Below are positions 36,309 to 45,486 of a stretch of 64,000 nt of DNA, piece after piece. The stretch's first letter is position 1, and each line of letters opens with the position of its first letter. The notes beneath the pieces are model-generated. The model saw only the letters and a list, made by a program, of their open reading frames with translations. It was not told the origin of the DNA and made no database searches. The position numbers and the translations under genes were made by a program. The DNA is from Shewanella marinintestina (lineage in GTDB: Bacteria; Pseudomonadota; Gammaproteobacteria; Enterobacterales; Shewanellaceae): NCBI RefSeq assembly GCF_023283845.1, contig NZ_JAKILC010000007.1:186001-250000 (forward strand). Reading direction: 5' to 3'.

Positions 36309-36698
36309 TTATTGAGTAAAAATAATATAAGCGATAAAGCCTATCCAGCTCAGGGTGAGTAATCCCCATGGCAGGTAAGGGCTAGCTGCGCGATCTTCTA
36401 TATTGCTATGGTCCTGAGCGGCGATGTTAGCTTCACGAGCTTTGGCACGGCTTTCTTGTTTGCGCGCTTTATCTCGGTCTCTGGCTTTGCCTTTTTGCAG
36501 TTTCTTGTATTCAGCGATGCCTTTTTCGATCCCTTGAGCAATAAGCTTAGTCTGCTCCTTGGTTTGTCCCGGTTTTTGGGTTGATTTAGCCACTTGCAGT
36601 GCTTCTGTTTTAGTTTCATCAGAAATCACTTTTTTTGCTGCTGATGGTTTAGTGCCTGCTGGCTTATGGGGGGATTTTTTTGCGTTTGTAGCTGCCAT
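36309..36698 (-). CDS. Lys-rich hypothetical protein with C-terminal membrane anchor
   Basis: A 129-residue protein. Residues 1-105 are rich in Lys, Ala and Glu, probably disordered or coiled (LIAQGIEKGIAEYKKLQKGKARDRDKARKQ). The last 21 residues (LPWGLLTLSWIGFIAYIIFTQ) form one hydrophobic helix, so it would be tail-anchored with the basic part in the cytoplasm. I do not recognise a family. It follows hutW by 82 bp in the same direction and lies upstream of the tor promoter, with no functional hint. Confidence 0.75.
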   Translation of the reverse strand: MAATNAKKSPHKPAGTKPSAAKKVISDETKTEALQVAKSTQKPGQTKEQTKLIAQGIEKGIAEYKKLQKGKARDRDKARKQESRAKAREANIAAQDHSNIEDRAASPYLPWGLLTLSWIGFIAYIIFTQ

Positions 36699-36780
36699 GA
36701 ATATTTGAATGCCTAGCGAAGAATAAGCGCACTATATCAGCTCTACTTTGAGTTGTGCAGTGCGCTTAAAAGTTAGACTG

Positions 36781-38220
36781 CTAGCTTGCTATGGCATGAG
36801 GTGAGTGAGTTTGTTGGTGACTCGTTTTAGGCTGCAGTGGATTTTCAGCTAAAAACTCAAATAATCCCGTTTGCATGTTTACGTTCCAAAAACGCCCGGC
36901 CAAGGTCAAGTTGAGCTGGTTTTGCGTTAATTCGGCTAAGCCATTGGCACGCCATGCGTTAAACAGAGGCGTTAAATGCAGCGCCATTGAGCTTTGCAAT
37001 AAGTTAAGATCTAACTGGCCGCTATCCAGACCGCGTTTGAAAATAGCATCTAAGCTAGCCGACGGATTGGGGCTCATTAACATACCCGGTACTTGAACTG
37101 GTGCATTGGCTTTCGAGTCATCAGTTATTCGCTCATTTGGAGAACTGGCTTCATCATGGGCCTGATGCCATTTTTTTAAGTCTCGGGCGTTCATACAGCC
37201 ATGACCGTGAATACTGCCACCAGCTCCAGCACCGAAAGGTAAGATCTCAATGCCACTCTTAGCCAGACTATTGTATATACTGCGCTCACGGCTATCTCGG
37301 CGCCAATGGCAGCTTGATAACCGCTGCCAGTTTTGTGCTTCAAAGTGGTGAGCGCCACTGGCGTACATATTGGCGCGAGTTTGGCTGTCAGCTTGAAACT
37401 CGCTTAAGGCGGTACCGAGAATCTTACCTTTTTCACGTGCATGTTCGATACGAGTGCCGCTCAAACCGATTAGTTGATACAGATCGACGCCATGCACACC
37501 ACTATCGATAACCGCTTGTAGATCTTGCTGCCAAATATCTAAAGTTTGACCTGGTAGGCCGAAAATCAAATCAATGACGATGCTAGCACTTGGGTGTTGG
37601 CTAAGTTGCTGTAAGCGGTTAAGCAAAAAATCTTTATCATCAAAGCGACCAGCTGCTTGGCGCACTTGAGTGTCAAAGCTTTGAACCCCGAATGAAAAAC
37701 GGTTAAAGCCATTTGCTGTGGCGTTATGCCATTTATCATCGTCAAAGCCGTTGAGTCTGCCCTCTAATGTCACTTCTGCATTCTCTACTAGCGGAAAACG
37801 ACTAATGGCTTCACCGAGTTGTTTGACTTCATCGCTACTGATGTCAGTGGGTGTGCCACCGCCAACATAGACGGTATTAAATCCACGGCTTTGCGCCAGC
37901 GGTGTATCGGCAGCGATATGCAGTTGCTCGGTAAGGTTTTTGATGTAACGACTGATCCGCTCAGGATTGGTGCCGTTTTCAAAAAAATTACAGAAGCTGC
38001 AGCGCTTACGGCAAAACGGAATATGAATATATAAAGCACGTTCAGATGCTTGGCTCGGTTGCTGCCACCATTGTTGCCACTGCTGTGGCTCAAGAAATAC
38101 AGGGCGGCTGCCTCCGCGACCAGCATGGGGCGCACTTTTAACTTTAAAGGCATGCTGCAACGGATCAGGGCTAGCAATGCCTGTCATGCTTGGCGTTAAA
38201 ATCATCACGGCTCTCAACAT
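36781..38220 (-). CDS. hutW: Anaerobic heme-degrading radical SAM protein HutW/ChuW
   Basis: A radical SAM enzyme related to HemN with CxxxCxxC in YIHIPFCRKRCSFCNFFEN, GGG in VYVGGGTPTD and a C-terminal HemN-like domain. ChuW/HutW proteins open heme anaerobically by radical methyl transfer. The open frame extends to 38295, but those extra residues (NNYHYHYHYQNN) are translated Fur box, so the start must lie at 38220 (MLRAVMIL) or at 38205 (MILTPSM), which has GAGAG at 5 nt. It is distant from hutX/hutZ here but shares Fur control. Confidence 0.9.
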   Translation of the reverse strand: MLRAVMILTPSMTGIASPDPLQHAFKVKSAPHAGRGGSRPVFLEPQQWQQWWQQPSQASERALYIHIPFCRKRCSFCNFFENGTNPERISRYIKNLTEQLHIAADTPLAQSRGFNTVYVGGGTPTDISSDEVKQLGEAISRFPLVENAEVTLEGRLNGFDDDKWHNATANGFNRFSFGVQSFDTQVRQAAGRFDDKDFLLNRLQQLSQHPSASIVIDLIFGLPGQTLDIWQQDLQAVIDSGVHGVDLYQLIGLSGTRIEHAREKGKILGTALSEFQADSQTRANMYASGAHHFEAQNWQRLSSCHWRRDSRERSIYNSLAKSGIEILPFGAGAGGSIHGHGCMNARDLKKWHQAHDEASSPNERITDDSKANAPVQVPGMLMSPNPSASLDAIFKRGLDSGQLDLNLLQSSMALHLTPLFNAWRANGLAELTQNQLNLTLAGRFWNVNMQTGLFEFLAENPLQPKTSHQQTHSPHAIAS

Positions 38221-38234
38221 AGAAAAGTTATTTT

Positions 38235-38265
38235 GATAATGATAATGATAATGATAATTATTATC
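38235..38265 (-). promoter_or_regulatory. Extended Fur box of hutW
   Basis: Repeated GATAAT hexamers (four consecutive copies then ATTATTATC) form overlapping matches to the 19-bp Fur consensus just before the hutW start, indicating strong iron repression. Confidence 0.85.
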
Positions 38266-38571
38266 AATTGTAATTTTGGTGCGATAGATCAACAAATTCT
38301 TCTTTGCAATGTAAAGTTCTAAACCACTTTAGGTGTTGTTGGGCAATATTCTGGGGGGAGTTAAATAGCTAAGCTGACGGTTAGTGGGTGAGTTAGTGGA
38401 GCACGAGAGAAGTAATACTCGCTGAATGGGCAGTGTCCTTACCGCCCTTAAACAAAAGTGATGTTGTCTCATCGCTGCTTATGCAGGGTTATTGCAGTAG
38501 CGATTGACTCACTATGGCTAACAAGCCGCATTTGCATAGCAAGTTGTGATTAGCTAGCAAGCTAGGCTTAG
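38266..38571. other. Intergenic region between hutW promoter and PACE gene
   Basis: About 300 bp with no credible frame. Short repeated AGCAAGCT/TTAGCAAG strings near 38530-38580 adjoin the 3' end of the PACE gene; I see no terminator of standard form. Confidence 0.35.
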
Positions 38572-38997
38572 TTAGCAAGCTGTGGCACGACTGCGGATGA
38601 TAAAAGCGCGAGTGTGGTCATAGGTTAGGTTGTATAAAAAGGCATAAATAGTGATAAATACCGTCACGCCTATATCCATGATTAGCGCTTCTACTATGCC
38701 AATATTAAGAATGTAAGCCATTACTGGCACCGTAAAAAATAATAAACCGACTTCAAATAAGGTCACGTGTACAATTCGAACTTTTAACGGGCGCTTTTCT
38801 TTGTCGCCAGTGATCACTCGATCAAAGCCCCAATTGAATATGAAGTTCCAAACCATGGCAATGGTCGCAACAACTATCATCATTCCTGATAGTGATTTAA
38901 CATCGAAATCGGTAAAAATAGCTAAGCCGATAATTGAAAATGTTACCGCTAGTACTTCAAACAATACAGAGTGAAAAACTCGCTCTATAATACTCAT
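38572..38997 (-). CDS. PACE-family multidrug (chlorhexidine) efflux transporter, AceI-like
   Basis: A 141-residue protein made of two tandem bacterial transmembrane pair domains: four helices with ERVFHSVLFEVLAV in the first, and RIVHVTLFEVGLLFFTVPVMAY in the second, each containing the buried Glu of the FE motif essential for proton coupling. The WNFIFNWGFDR segment is diagnostic. Substrates of the family include chlorhexidine, acriflavine and, natively, short diamines. A LysR gene is divergent, matching AceI-AceR. Confidence 0.92.
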   Translation of the reverse strand: MSIIERVFHSVLFEVLAVTFSIIGLAIFTDFDVKSLSGMMIVVATIAMVWNFIFNWGFDRVITGDKEKRPLKVRIVHVTLFEVGLLFFTVPVMAYILNIGIVEALIMDIGVTVFITIYAFLYNLTYDHTRAFIIRSRATAC

Positions 38998-39094
38998 TAA
39001 TTACTCCAAAAAACGCCACATGTATTTATGTCAGCCTATAAGGGCTGTAAAAGGGCGCTGATTATTACAGGAAAAATGAGTAAGCAAAGTTAAC

Positions 39095-39117
39095 AACCAT
39101 CACGATTGGTGATGGTT
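39095..39117. promoter_or_regulatory. Inverted repeat in the PACE-LysR intergenic region
   Basis: AACCATCAC-GATTG-GTGATGGTT is a perfect 9-bp inverted repeat about 30 bp before the LysR gene; a good candidate for its autoregulatory operator, although a LysR T-N11-A site elsewhere is not excluded. Confidence 0.5.
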
Positions 39118-39148
39118 TGCGGCATTCAACCTTTTTAGAGTGCAAAAT

Positions 39149-40054
39149 ATGTATAGTTTTGAGCAGTTGAAAATCTTTGTCACCGTATGTGAAACCGGCT
39201 CTTTCTCAGCCGCAGCGCGTAAATTAAAGCGCGCCCAATCTGGGGTGAGTCAGGCGATTTCTAACTTAGAGATAGCGATTAATCAGGAGTTGTTTAGTCG
39301 TGACAAGAATACGCCGATATTGACCGATAATGGCAAAGCTTTGCTGCCGATAGCCTATTCAATTTTGCATCAGCAGCAATATTTTGATCAAAAAATAGAA
39401 TCACTGACAAAAGCGGATGAACATCAATTGGTGATAGCAATTGACGAAAGCTTGATGAATGGCGATTTTGTAAAAATTTTGGCGCCCTTAGCCGATAAAT
39501 TTCCAATTACCCATATTGAGCTGATTAGTGCTTCGACCTTTGATGTTGAGGAGTTAGTGCGCAGCGGCAAAGCGCAAGTTGGTATTGTTTATGCCGATGG
39601 TGAGTTAAAAGTTGATATGGATTTTTTTGTGCTGGGGCAAGCAAGATTTTTAACTGTAACCTCGCCTATGCATGCGCTAGCGACATTGCCGGTCGTTCAT
39701 GACTCCGATCTTAAAGCGTACCGCCAGTGCGTGCATCGCAGCGCTAAACAAAAAGAGCTTTGGTTTAGTTATGGGATCAGTACGGCAATGTGGTACGCCA
39801 ATACACACCAAATTTTGCTGGAATTAGTCGATAACGGCATTGGGTGGGCTGTTGTGCCTGAGCTGTTGGTAAAAGAGCGTATCAAGCAATCGAGTCTAGT
39901 GGCGCTGCCAGTTTCCCATGAATATAACGGCTGGCTTACGGCGGTAGGATGTTTAGTGTCAAGAAGCCATGGTTCTGGTCCTGTATTAGAAAGCTTGATT
40001 GCGCGGCTGCAGGAGTATTTCTTTAACCGCGCCGACTGGCAGTTGCGAAAGTAA
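39149..40054 (+). CDS. LysR-family regulator, probable activator of the PACE gene
   Basis: A typical LysR protein of about 301 residues: HTH at the N-terminus (LKIFVTVCETGSFSAAARKLKRAQSGVSQAISNLE) and a periplasmic-binding-like effector domain. A GTG at 39140 is in frame, but the ATG at 39149 (MYSFEQLKIF) gives the standard family N-terminus. Divergence from the PACE transporter with a 150-bp gap implies it controls that gene in response to its substrate. Confidence 0.9.
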   Translation: MYSFEQLKIFVTVCETGSFSAAARKLKRAQSGVSQAISNLEIAINQELFSRDKNTPILTDNGKALLPIAYSILHQQQYFDQKIESLTKADEHQLVIAIDESLMNGDFVKILAPLADKFPITHIELISASTFDVEELVRSGKAQVGIVYADGELKVDMDFFVLGQARFLTVTSPMHALATLPVVHDSDLKAYRQCVHRSAKQKELWFSYGISTAMWYANTHQILLELVDNGIGWAVVPELLVKERIKQSSLVALPVSHEYNGWLTAVGCLVSRSHGSGPVLESLIARLQEYFFNRADWQLRK

Positions 40055-40095
40055 AGCTCATCGAAACTGCTTGAAAGATAGTTGCGTAACTCTGG

Positions 40096-40617
40096 TTATC
40101 TTTGGTCACGGCTATTAGGGGCGTTTAGCGCTGCAAGATTAGCTCTTTCTCTGTCCATCACTGATAACTCATGCTGCTTGAGCCGCTGAAGCTCTGCTGC
40201 TGGACATGGCGTTATTGCCGCCACATAAGACAGTTTGAGTTCTGTAAAGATAGAGCTAAAAATAAGCTTTGCTCTAGGCATGTGAAACTCAGAGGTAACT
40301 AGGCAAAGCTCATTAAACCCATGCTCCATAATGATGGGTTTTGACAGTATCGCGTCTTCGAATGTGAAGCGGCTAAGAGCAATATCGGTGAAGGCTGTTT
40401 TAGGTACGCCATGTTCAAAAAGGTACGCTTGGCAATAAAGAGCGTGGGCAGTGTGAGTTTGGTTAAAGTGCTCACCAAATCCACCAGTAAGCAGCACCTT
40501 ACTGTCTGGGCGTAGTTGATACTGTAAAAGTGCTGCTTGGCAGCGCGATATGGCAATATCACCAAGGCGACCTTGATTATCGTTGGGTGAACCTAATACC
40601 AGAATAACGCGACTCAT
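40096..40617 (-). CDS. YdcF-like DUF218 protein
   Basis: A 173-residue soluble DUF218 protein: ILVLGSPNDNQGRLGDIAISRC, VLLTGGFGEHFNQTHTAHALYCQ, ALSRFTFEDAILS and LVTSEFHMPRAKLIF, the last matching the SxFHmpRa core of the family. E. coli YdcF binds S-adenosylmethionine; enzymatic function is undefined. It has no membrane segment, unlike SanA or ElyC. It is a single gene with no clear link to its neighbours. Confidence 0.88.
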   Translation of the reverse strand: MSRVILVLGSPNDNQGRLGDIAISRCQAALLQYQLRPDSKVLLTGGFGEHFNQTHTAHALYCQAYLFEHGVPKTAFTDIALSRFTFEDAILSKPIIMEHGFNELCLVTSEFHMPRAKLIFSSIFTELKLSYVAAITPCPAAELQRLKQHELSVMDRERANLAALNAPNSRDQR

Positions 40618-40709
40618 AACGGCTGTATTTCCTCGTTAAATTATTTAAACGGCTTGTTGGGAAAACGCTGCGCATCATCCCAGTCTCAACCCATTACGTT
40701 ATATCAGCT

Positions 40710-41246
40710 TTACTCTCTTTCTCTCACAAAGGTGTTTTGTACTAAGCAGTCGAGTAAGCGTTCGGCTTTAACATGCTTAAACTTAAGGGGGGCTGTAAGT
40801 TCACCAAATAGTGTTATGCCGCCACCAAGGAGCACTGGAATAGTGGTAATAATGATTTCATCGATTAAGTCTTGTTGTAAGAAGCCTTGGATCGTTTTAC
40901 CACCGTCGATATAAAGGTTGTTGTAGCCTTGATCACTAAGCTGTTTAATTACTTGCGGCAATAGCCCATTAACTAAAAATACCTTGCCTTCTAACTCTGC
41001 AGGCAGCTCAGTTAAAGTGTTGCTGAGCACAAACACGGGTTTATTATAAGGCCAATCTATACCAAAACTGAGCACAATTTCTAGGGTATTACGCCCCATC
41101 ACCAGCGCATCAATGCGTGTCATAAAGTCACCAAAGCCGAGATCTGAACCGTCAGGATTTGGAATGTCGTGCAACCAGTCAACATTGTTGTCTCTGTCAG
41201 CAATAAAGCCATCAAGGCTAGTGGCGATATAAACGATATTGGTCAT
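40710..41246 (-). CDS. RibD C-terminal / dihydrofolate-reductase-like protein
   Basis: A 178-residue NADPH-binding protein of the RibD_C/DHFR superfamily: YIATSLDGFIADRDNNVDWL at the start, DALVMGRNTLE, NLYIDGGKTIQGFLQ and EIIITTIPVLLGGGITLF. Stand-alone members (YyaP/YwjB type) are widespread reductases of unknown substrate. It is divergent from a TetR gene whose palindromic operator lies between, so it may be part of a small inducible detoxification unit. Confidence 0.9.
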   Translation of the reverse strand: MTNIVYIATSLDGFIADRDNNVDWLHDIPNPDGSDLGFGDFMTRIDALVMGRNTLEIVLSFGIDWPYNKPVFVLSNTLTELPAELEGKVFLVNGLLPQVIKQLSDQGYNNLYIDGGKTIQGFLQQDLIDEIIITTIPVLLGGGITLFGELTAPLKFKHVKAERLLDCLVQNTFVRERE

Positions 41247-41427
41247 AGCTATTCCTTACTTAAACACTGCTTTTATATTAAGTGATAAGTCTAGTAGTGG
41301 GGGCGTATAGTGACTTTATAAGCTTAGATTGAACTGATTCATATCATCTATGCAGACGATATCTTTTATACAGATCCTGTTAGCTAGCTTAAGCGAGTGT
41401 TACTTGTAAAGTCGCAAAATAAAACTT

Positions 41428-41444
41428 ATTCTACGCCGTAGAAT
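41428..41444. promoter_or_regulatory. 17-bp palindrome, probable TetR operator
   Basis: ATTCTACG-C-CGTAGAAT is a perfect palindrome 25 bp before the TetR start and between the divergent genes, in the position of an autoregulatory operator. Confidence 0.65.
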
Positions 41445-41469
41445 ATCTAAAGTCTACCGAGAGTGATTT

Positions 41470-42024
41470 ATGACTGTCAAGCAAAAGAAGCGCGGCCGCC
41501 CGGCAAGTTACGTTGAACAATTGAGCCAAGAAGCGATAATTAACAAGGCTAAAGGCTTGATGTTAAGCGATGGAAAAATGCCAAGTATTCGGGCATTAGC
41601 CAGTGCGCTATCGGTCGATGCGATGGCGATATATCATTACTTTAAAAACAAAGATGCGCTGCTTGAAGCGATTACCACATCATTAGTGAGTGAGATTTAT
41701 CAGCCTGAAAAAAGTGATGATTGGCAAGATGCTTTGATGGCGTTAAGTTGCAGTTACCTTAACTTATTACAACAGTATTCAGGTTTGTTAGAAACCTTGT
41801 TATCTATGCAATCAAGCGGGCCAGCAGAGGTGTTTATTAATCGCTTTAGCGAGATATTAAAACCGCTGGATTTAGATGAAACACAGCAAACCGATATTTT
41901 ATGTTTATTGGTGGATTACCTGCATGGTTTTGCGCTGGCTTATCGCTGTAATAATACAACACAGACTTTAGGTGTTGAGGCGATAAAAGGGCCGCTAACA
42001 CTGATTTTTAAAGCGATAAAATAG
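41470..42024 (+). CDS. TetR-family regulator
   Basis: A 184-residue TetR protein: basic N-terminus KQKKRGRPASYVEQL, HTH with PSIRALASALSVDAMAIYHYFKNKDALLEAI, then a helical effector domain. The MAIYHYFKNK form is the standard recognition-helix end. It is divergent from the RibD-like reductase, which it likely represses along with itself through the 41428-41444 palindrome. Confidence 0.9.
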   Translation: MTVKQKKRGRPASYVEQLSQEAIINKAKGLMLSDGKMPSIRALASALSVDAMAIYHYFKNKDALLEAITTSLVSEIYQPEKSDDWQDALMALSCSYLNLLQQYSGLLETLLSMQSSGPAEVFINRFSEILKPLDLDETQQTDILCLLVDYLHGFALAYRCNNTTQTLGVEAIKGPLTLIFKAIK

Positions 42025-42146
42025 AAGGTTGAGCAAGGTAATCACGGTAATAGTTTTTAGCAAAAGTGCCCATAAATATGAGCACTTTTTACTGGATGGC
42101 ACTTTTATTGGGCACCGATAATCCTTATTGCAAAGACAGCGATGTT

Positions 42147-42953
42147 TTAAAATAGCAGCGGCGTTTGTTTGCCTGGCTCCATCACCACTACGGGATCATA
42201 ATGCCAAACCTGTCTTACTGTTTCCGCGGTTAAGGCTTCGCTAGGTATGCCATCACTGACAATGCAACCATTTTCGAGTACCACTAATCTATCGGCGTAA
42301 CGTGAGGCTTGGTTAAGGTCGTGCAGCACCACAATCACCGCATAGTTATGTTCATGAGCAAGACTGCGCGCTAAACCAAGCACTCTATGTTGCTGGGCTA
42401 GATCGAGTGCAGAGGTGGGTTCATCTAATAACAAAATGGGTGGCATCTCTGATTGAGCAAGCTGGGTTAAGACTCGAGCTAACTGTACCCGCTGTTTTTC
42501 TCCACCGGAAAGCGTAGGGTAACTGCGCTCTTTTAAGTGCGACAGTGCGACCTGCTCAAGCTGTTCAGCAACAAGCCTTTTACCTTGTTGTTGATTAAGA
42601 GACAAAGGATACAAGCCCATCTCTACTACTTCGTGTACCTTAAATGGGAAGGTGAGAGAGGCATGTTGCGGTAAAACCGCTAAGGATTTTGCCAGTTGTT
42701 GTCTGTCCCAGTGGGCGATGGATTTGCCGTAAACCTCGATGTTTCCTGCTTCAATCTCAACATCCTGACAAAGGCTTTTGAGTAATGTTGATTTACCCGC
42801 GCCATTGGGCCCAAGTAGCGCGGTAACTTGGCCTGCTTTTAGAGTGAGATTAATATCTGTGAGTACCGGCTTATGGCCGATACGCACCGATAAATGACTC
42901 ACTTGTACAGTGGGCGAATTGCCCTGACTATCTTGCTCTTGTTGATTCATCAT
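42147..42953 (-). CDS. hmuV: Heme ABC transporter ATPase HmuV
   Basis: A 268-residue ATPase with Walker [13 protein letters not shown]-loop [12 protein letters not shown], signature [14 protein letters not shown], Walker [14 protein letters not shown] and [15 protein letters not shown]. It is the last gene of the heme operon and lies 13 bp after hmuU. It drives heme import into the cytoplasm from HmuT through HmuU. Confidence 0.95.
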   Translation of the reverse strand: MMNQQEQDSQGNSPTVQVSHLSVRIGHKPVLTDINLTLKAGQVTALLGPNGAGKSTLLKSLCQDVEIEAGNIEVYGKSIAHWDRQQLAKSLAVLPQHASLTFPFKVHEVVEMGLYPLSLNQQQGKRLVAEQLEQVALSHLKERSYPTLSGGEKQRVQLARVLTQLAQSEMPPILLLDEPTSALDLAQQHRVLGLARSLAHEHNYAVIVVLHDLNQASRYADRLVVLENGCIVSDGIPSEALTAETVRQVWHYDPVVVMEPGKQTPLLF

Positions 42954-42966
42954 AGCTATCGCAACC

Positions 42967-43983
42967 TTAAACTAAGCGGTGACGCTGCTTTAAAAGCAAC
43001 ACGATAAAGAAGGGCGCGCCAAGCAATGCCGTGACTAAGCCGACAGGTAATTCTGATGGTGCCACTAACGAGCGCGCACCAATATCAGCTAGTGCTAATA
43101 AAGCTGCACCCAGCATGGCACTAAGTGGTAATAGCTGTTTATGGTCAGGCCCCACCATCATGCGCACTAAGTGCGGAACAACAAGCCCAATAAAGCCAAT
43201 AATGCCGGTTGCCGCCACTGAAATTCCCACCCCAATGGCGCACAGTACGATTAGTCTGAGTTTTAGCTTATCGACATCCAAGCCTAAGTGGCGGGCCTCT
43301 GCTTCGCCCAGTAATAAGGCATTTAGCGCTTTGGCACTGCGATTAAACTGCCAACTCACTAAGGCGAGTGCGATTAAGCTTAAAATTACGTAATGCCACT
43401 GCGCGCCAGCAATTGAACCAAGCTGCCACAGGGTAAGATCGCGCAGCGCCATATCGTCGGCCATATAGGTGAGTAAGCCTATACCTGCGCCTGCTAATGC
43501 GGCAATGGCAACGCCTGCGAGTAGCAGTAACACAACAGAGGTGCCACTTGGGCTACTGGCAAGACGATAAACAATCAAGGTGGTTGCAAGTCCGGCAATA
43601 AAAGCACTTAGCGCGACCATGTATTCGCCGCCTTGAGGGAACAACACAATACAAATTGCAGCGCCTAATGCCGCACCTGAAGACACGCCAATAATGCCAG
43701 GATCAGCAAGTGGATTTCTAAATAAGCCTTGCATCACTGCGCCGCACTGGGCGAGTACTGCACCAACAGCAAGTGCTAATAAAGTACGCGGTAAGCGCAC
43801 GTTATCGATAACCAGTTGCTCGTGAGGCGCCACGCTGCCCAGATCTAGCTGAGTGGCCCAATTGATCACGGCGCTAAAGCTCACCGAGGGGCTAATTTGT
43901 AGTGGACCTATGCTGACAGACATCAGGCTCGTTATCACCAAAGCGGCGAGTAAACTGGGCCAAAGCCAACGACGATTATCCAT
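42967..43983 (-). CDS. hmuU: Heme ABC transporter permease HmuU
   Basis: A FecCD-family permease of 338 residues with about ten helices. Characteristic segments are [47 protein letters not shown] and [23 protein letters not shown]. It forms the homodimeric channel of the HmuTUV importer. Confidence 0.95.
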   Translation of the reverse strand: MDNRRWLWPSLLAALVITSLMSVSIGPLQISPSVSFSAVINWATQLDLGSVAPHEQLVIDNVRLPRTLLALAVGAVLAQCGAVMQGLFRNPLADPGIIGVSSGAALGAAICIVLFPQGGEYMVALSAFIAGLATTLIVYRLASSPSGTSVVLLLLAGVAIAALAGAGIGLLTYMADDMALRDLTLWQLGSIAGAQWHYVILSLIALALVSWQFNRSAKALNALLLGEAEARHLGLDVDKLKLRLIVLCAIGVGISVAATGIIGFIGLVVPHLVRMMVGPDHKQLLPLSAMLGAALLALADIGARSLVAPSELPVGLVTALLGAPFFIVLLLKQRHRLV

Positions 43984-44020
43984 GGGAACTTCCTAGTGTT
44001 TATATTGCTGGTTACCGAAA

Positions 44021-44956
44021 CTAGTAGTGCTTTACGCTAATAAAATCGCTAGCCAATTTGTCGGCAGCTTCAATCGCGCTTAAGCCTAAACCGCCTAGCA
44101 GCGCTTGAGGTTTGAGCGATTGAATATGTTTGTTCTTACCCGCAGGCGTGTGCTCAAGTAATGGCATCTGTTTCAGCAAATCATCAATTGGACTGTCAAT
44201 GGTTTTATCTGAGCGATTAGAGATTAGAATCACATCAGGCTGCAGTGATAAAATGCCTTCCTGAGACACAGATTTATAGCCACTAAAACCTGCAATGTTT
44301 TTGCCGCCAGCTAGCTTAATAATGATGTCTGCTGCAGTATCATCGCCGCCAACGCGGGCTGGTCTATCTGGCTGAAGCAGTAAAAATAACACTTTAGGCG
44401 CATCGCCTTGTTTAGCAATTTGTTGCTGCTTTTGCTCTATTTGCACGAATGATTGATTAACTTGCTCTTGCAGTGTTTTCGCCTGAGCTTCGCGGTTAAG
44501 CAATTTGCCCATTTCATTAATATTGCTGAGTAATTGTGGCTGGGTATGCGCATCAGGTAGCTGGATAACATTGACTTTAGCGCCACTAAGCACATCAAGG
44601 GTTGCCTTTGGCCCCATAGCGTCGGTGCCAAGCACAAGGTTTGGCGACAAGGCTAAAATACCTTCTGCACTTAGCATGCGGTGGTAACCTAGTTTTTCAA
44701 CTTTATCGAAACCTTTTGGCAGTTGGCTGGTGGAATCAACTGCGACCAGCTCATTGCCAGCATCTAAGGCGAGCACTAATTCTGTTACTCCAGCACCTGC
44801 GCTGACAACTCTCGGTGTGCTGGATGATTTGTTTTCTTCGCCATGCTCATGATCTGCGTGCGCCATTACTGATTGGCTAAATGCCAATGTCGAAAGTAGA
44901 GCAAGGCTGGCTAATAAGCGGTTGTGGCTGTTATTAAAGATTCTTTTACCAAGCAT
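44021..44956 (-). CDS. hmuT: Periplasmic heme-binding protein HmuT
   Basis: A class III binding protein of about 311 residues with signal peptide (cleavage near SVMAHA) followed by a His-rich HADHEHGEE segment, then RVVSAGAGVTELVLALDAGNELVAVD, LGYHRMLSAEGILALSPNLVLGTD and GGDDTAADII. The frame opens at 44977, but TTTGGAG lies 6 nt before the ATG at 44956 (MLGKRIF). The tyrosine in GYHRM fits the known HmuT heme ligand. Confidence 0.93.
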   Translation of the reverse strand: MLGKRIFNNSHNRLLASLALLSTLAFSQSVMAHADHEHGEENKSSSTPRVVSAGAGVTELVLALDAGNELVAVDSTSQLPKGFDKVEKLGYHRMLSAEGILALSPNLVLGTDAMGPKATLDVLSGAKVNVIQLPDAHTQPQLLSNINEMGKLLNREAQAKTLQEQVNQSFVQIEQKQQQIAKQGDAPKVLFLLLQPDRPARVGGDDTAADIIIKLAGGKNIAGFSGYKSVSQEGILSLQPDVILISNRSDKTIDSPIDDLLKQMPLLEHTPAGKNKHIQSLKPQALLGGLGLSAIEAADKLASDFISVKHY

Positions 44957-45072
44957 GGGTAACTCCAAATTAATCAAAACTATTTAATATAAAAATATAA
45001 ATAAAATTAGTGTGTTGGTTCGATAATCGAAATCGAACGACAATACAAATAAGTACAAGGATGTTGAGGCGA

Positions 45073-45486
45073 TTAAGGCTCCATTAAAATCTGAGTATTT
45101 GTAATGTTCTGGCGCTGCATCGCAGCTAATACCGTCATTAATGGCTGCACGGGGGCTGTTTTGTCGGCGGCAATAACCACCTTAGCTTTAGGGTTAGCTT
45201 TAAAGGCTTGAGTAAATGCTGCTTCAAAGGCATTAAAGTCACTAAAGCTTTGGCCATCAAGCGCCCAGTGCGGTTCAGTTTGCAGCACATTGATCGCTAT
45301 ATGTTTGTCTTGAGATAGTGCGCTGAGATTTGAGTCGGCTTCAGTGGGGACATCAACCGGCAAACTCAATAACTGGGTGTTTGCAGTTAGCAGTAAAAAC
45401 ACCAATACAATAAAAATGATATCGATAAGCGGGGTCAGATCTAAACCAAAGCTTTGGCTGCTTTCATCATTGCCAGCGCTGATCAT
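45073..45486 (-). CDS. exbD: ExbD, TonB-system proton channel subunit
   Basis: A 137-residue protein with one N-terminal helix carrying the essential Asp (LTPLIDIIFIVLVFLLLTA) and a periplasmic domain. It overlaps exbB by 4 bp. With ExbB it harvests proton motive force for TonB, here presumably dedicated to heme uptake. Confidence 0.94.
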   Translation of the reverse strand: MISAGNDESSQSFGLDLTPLIDIIFIVLVFLLLTANTQLLSLPVDVPTEADSNLSALSQDKHIAINVLQTEPHWALDGQSFSDFNAFEAAFTQAFKANPKAKVVIAADKTAPVQPLMTVLAAMQRQNITNTQILMEP

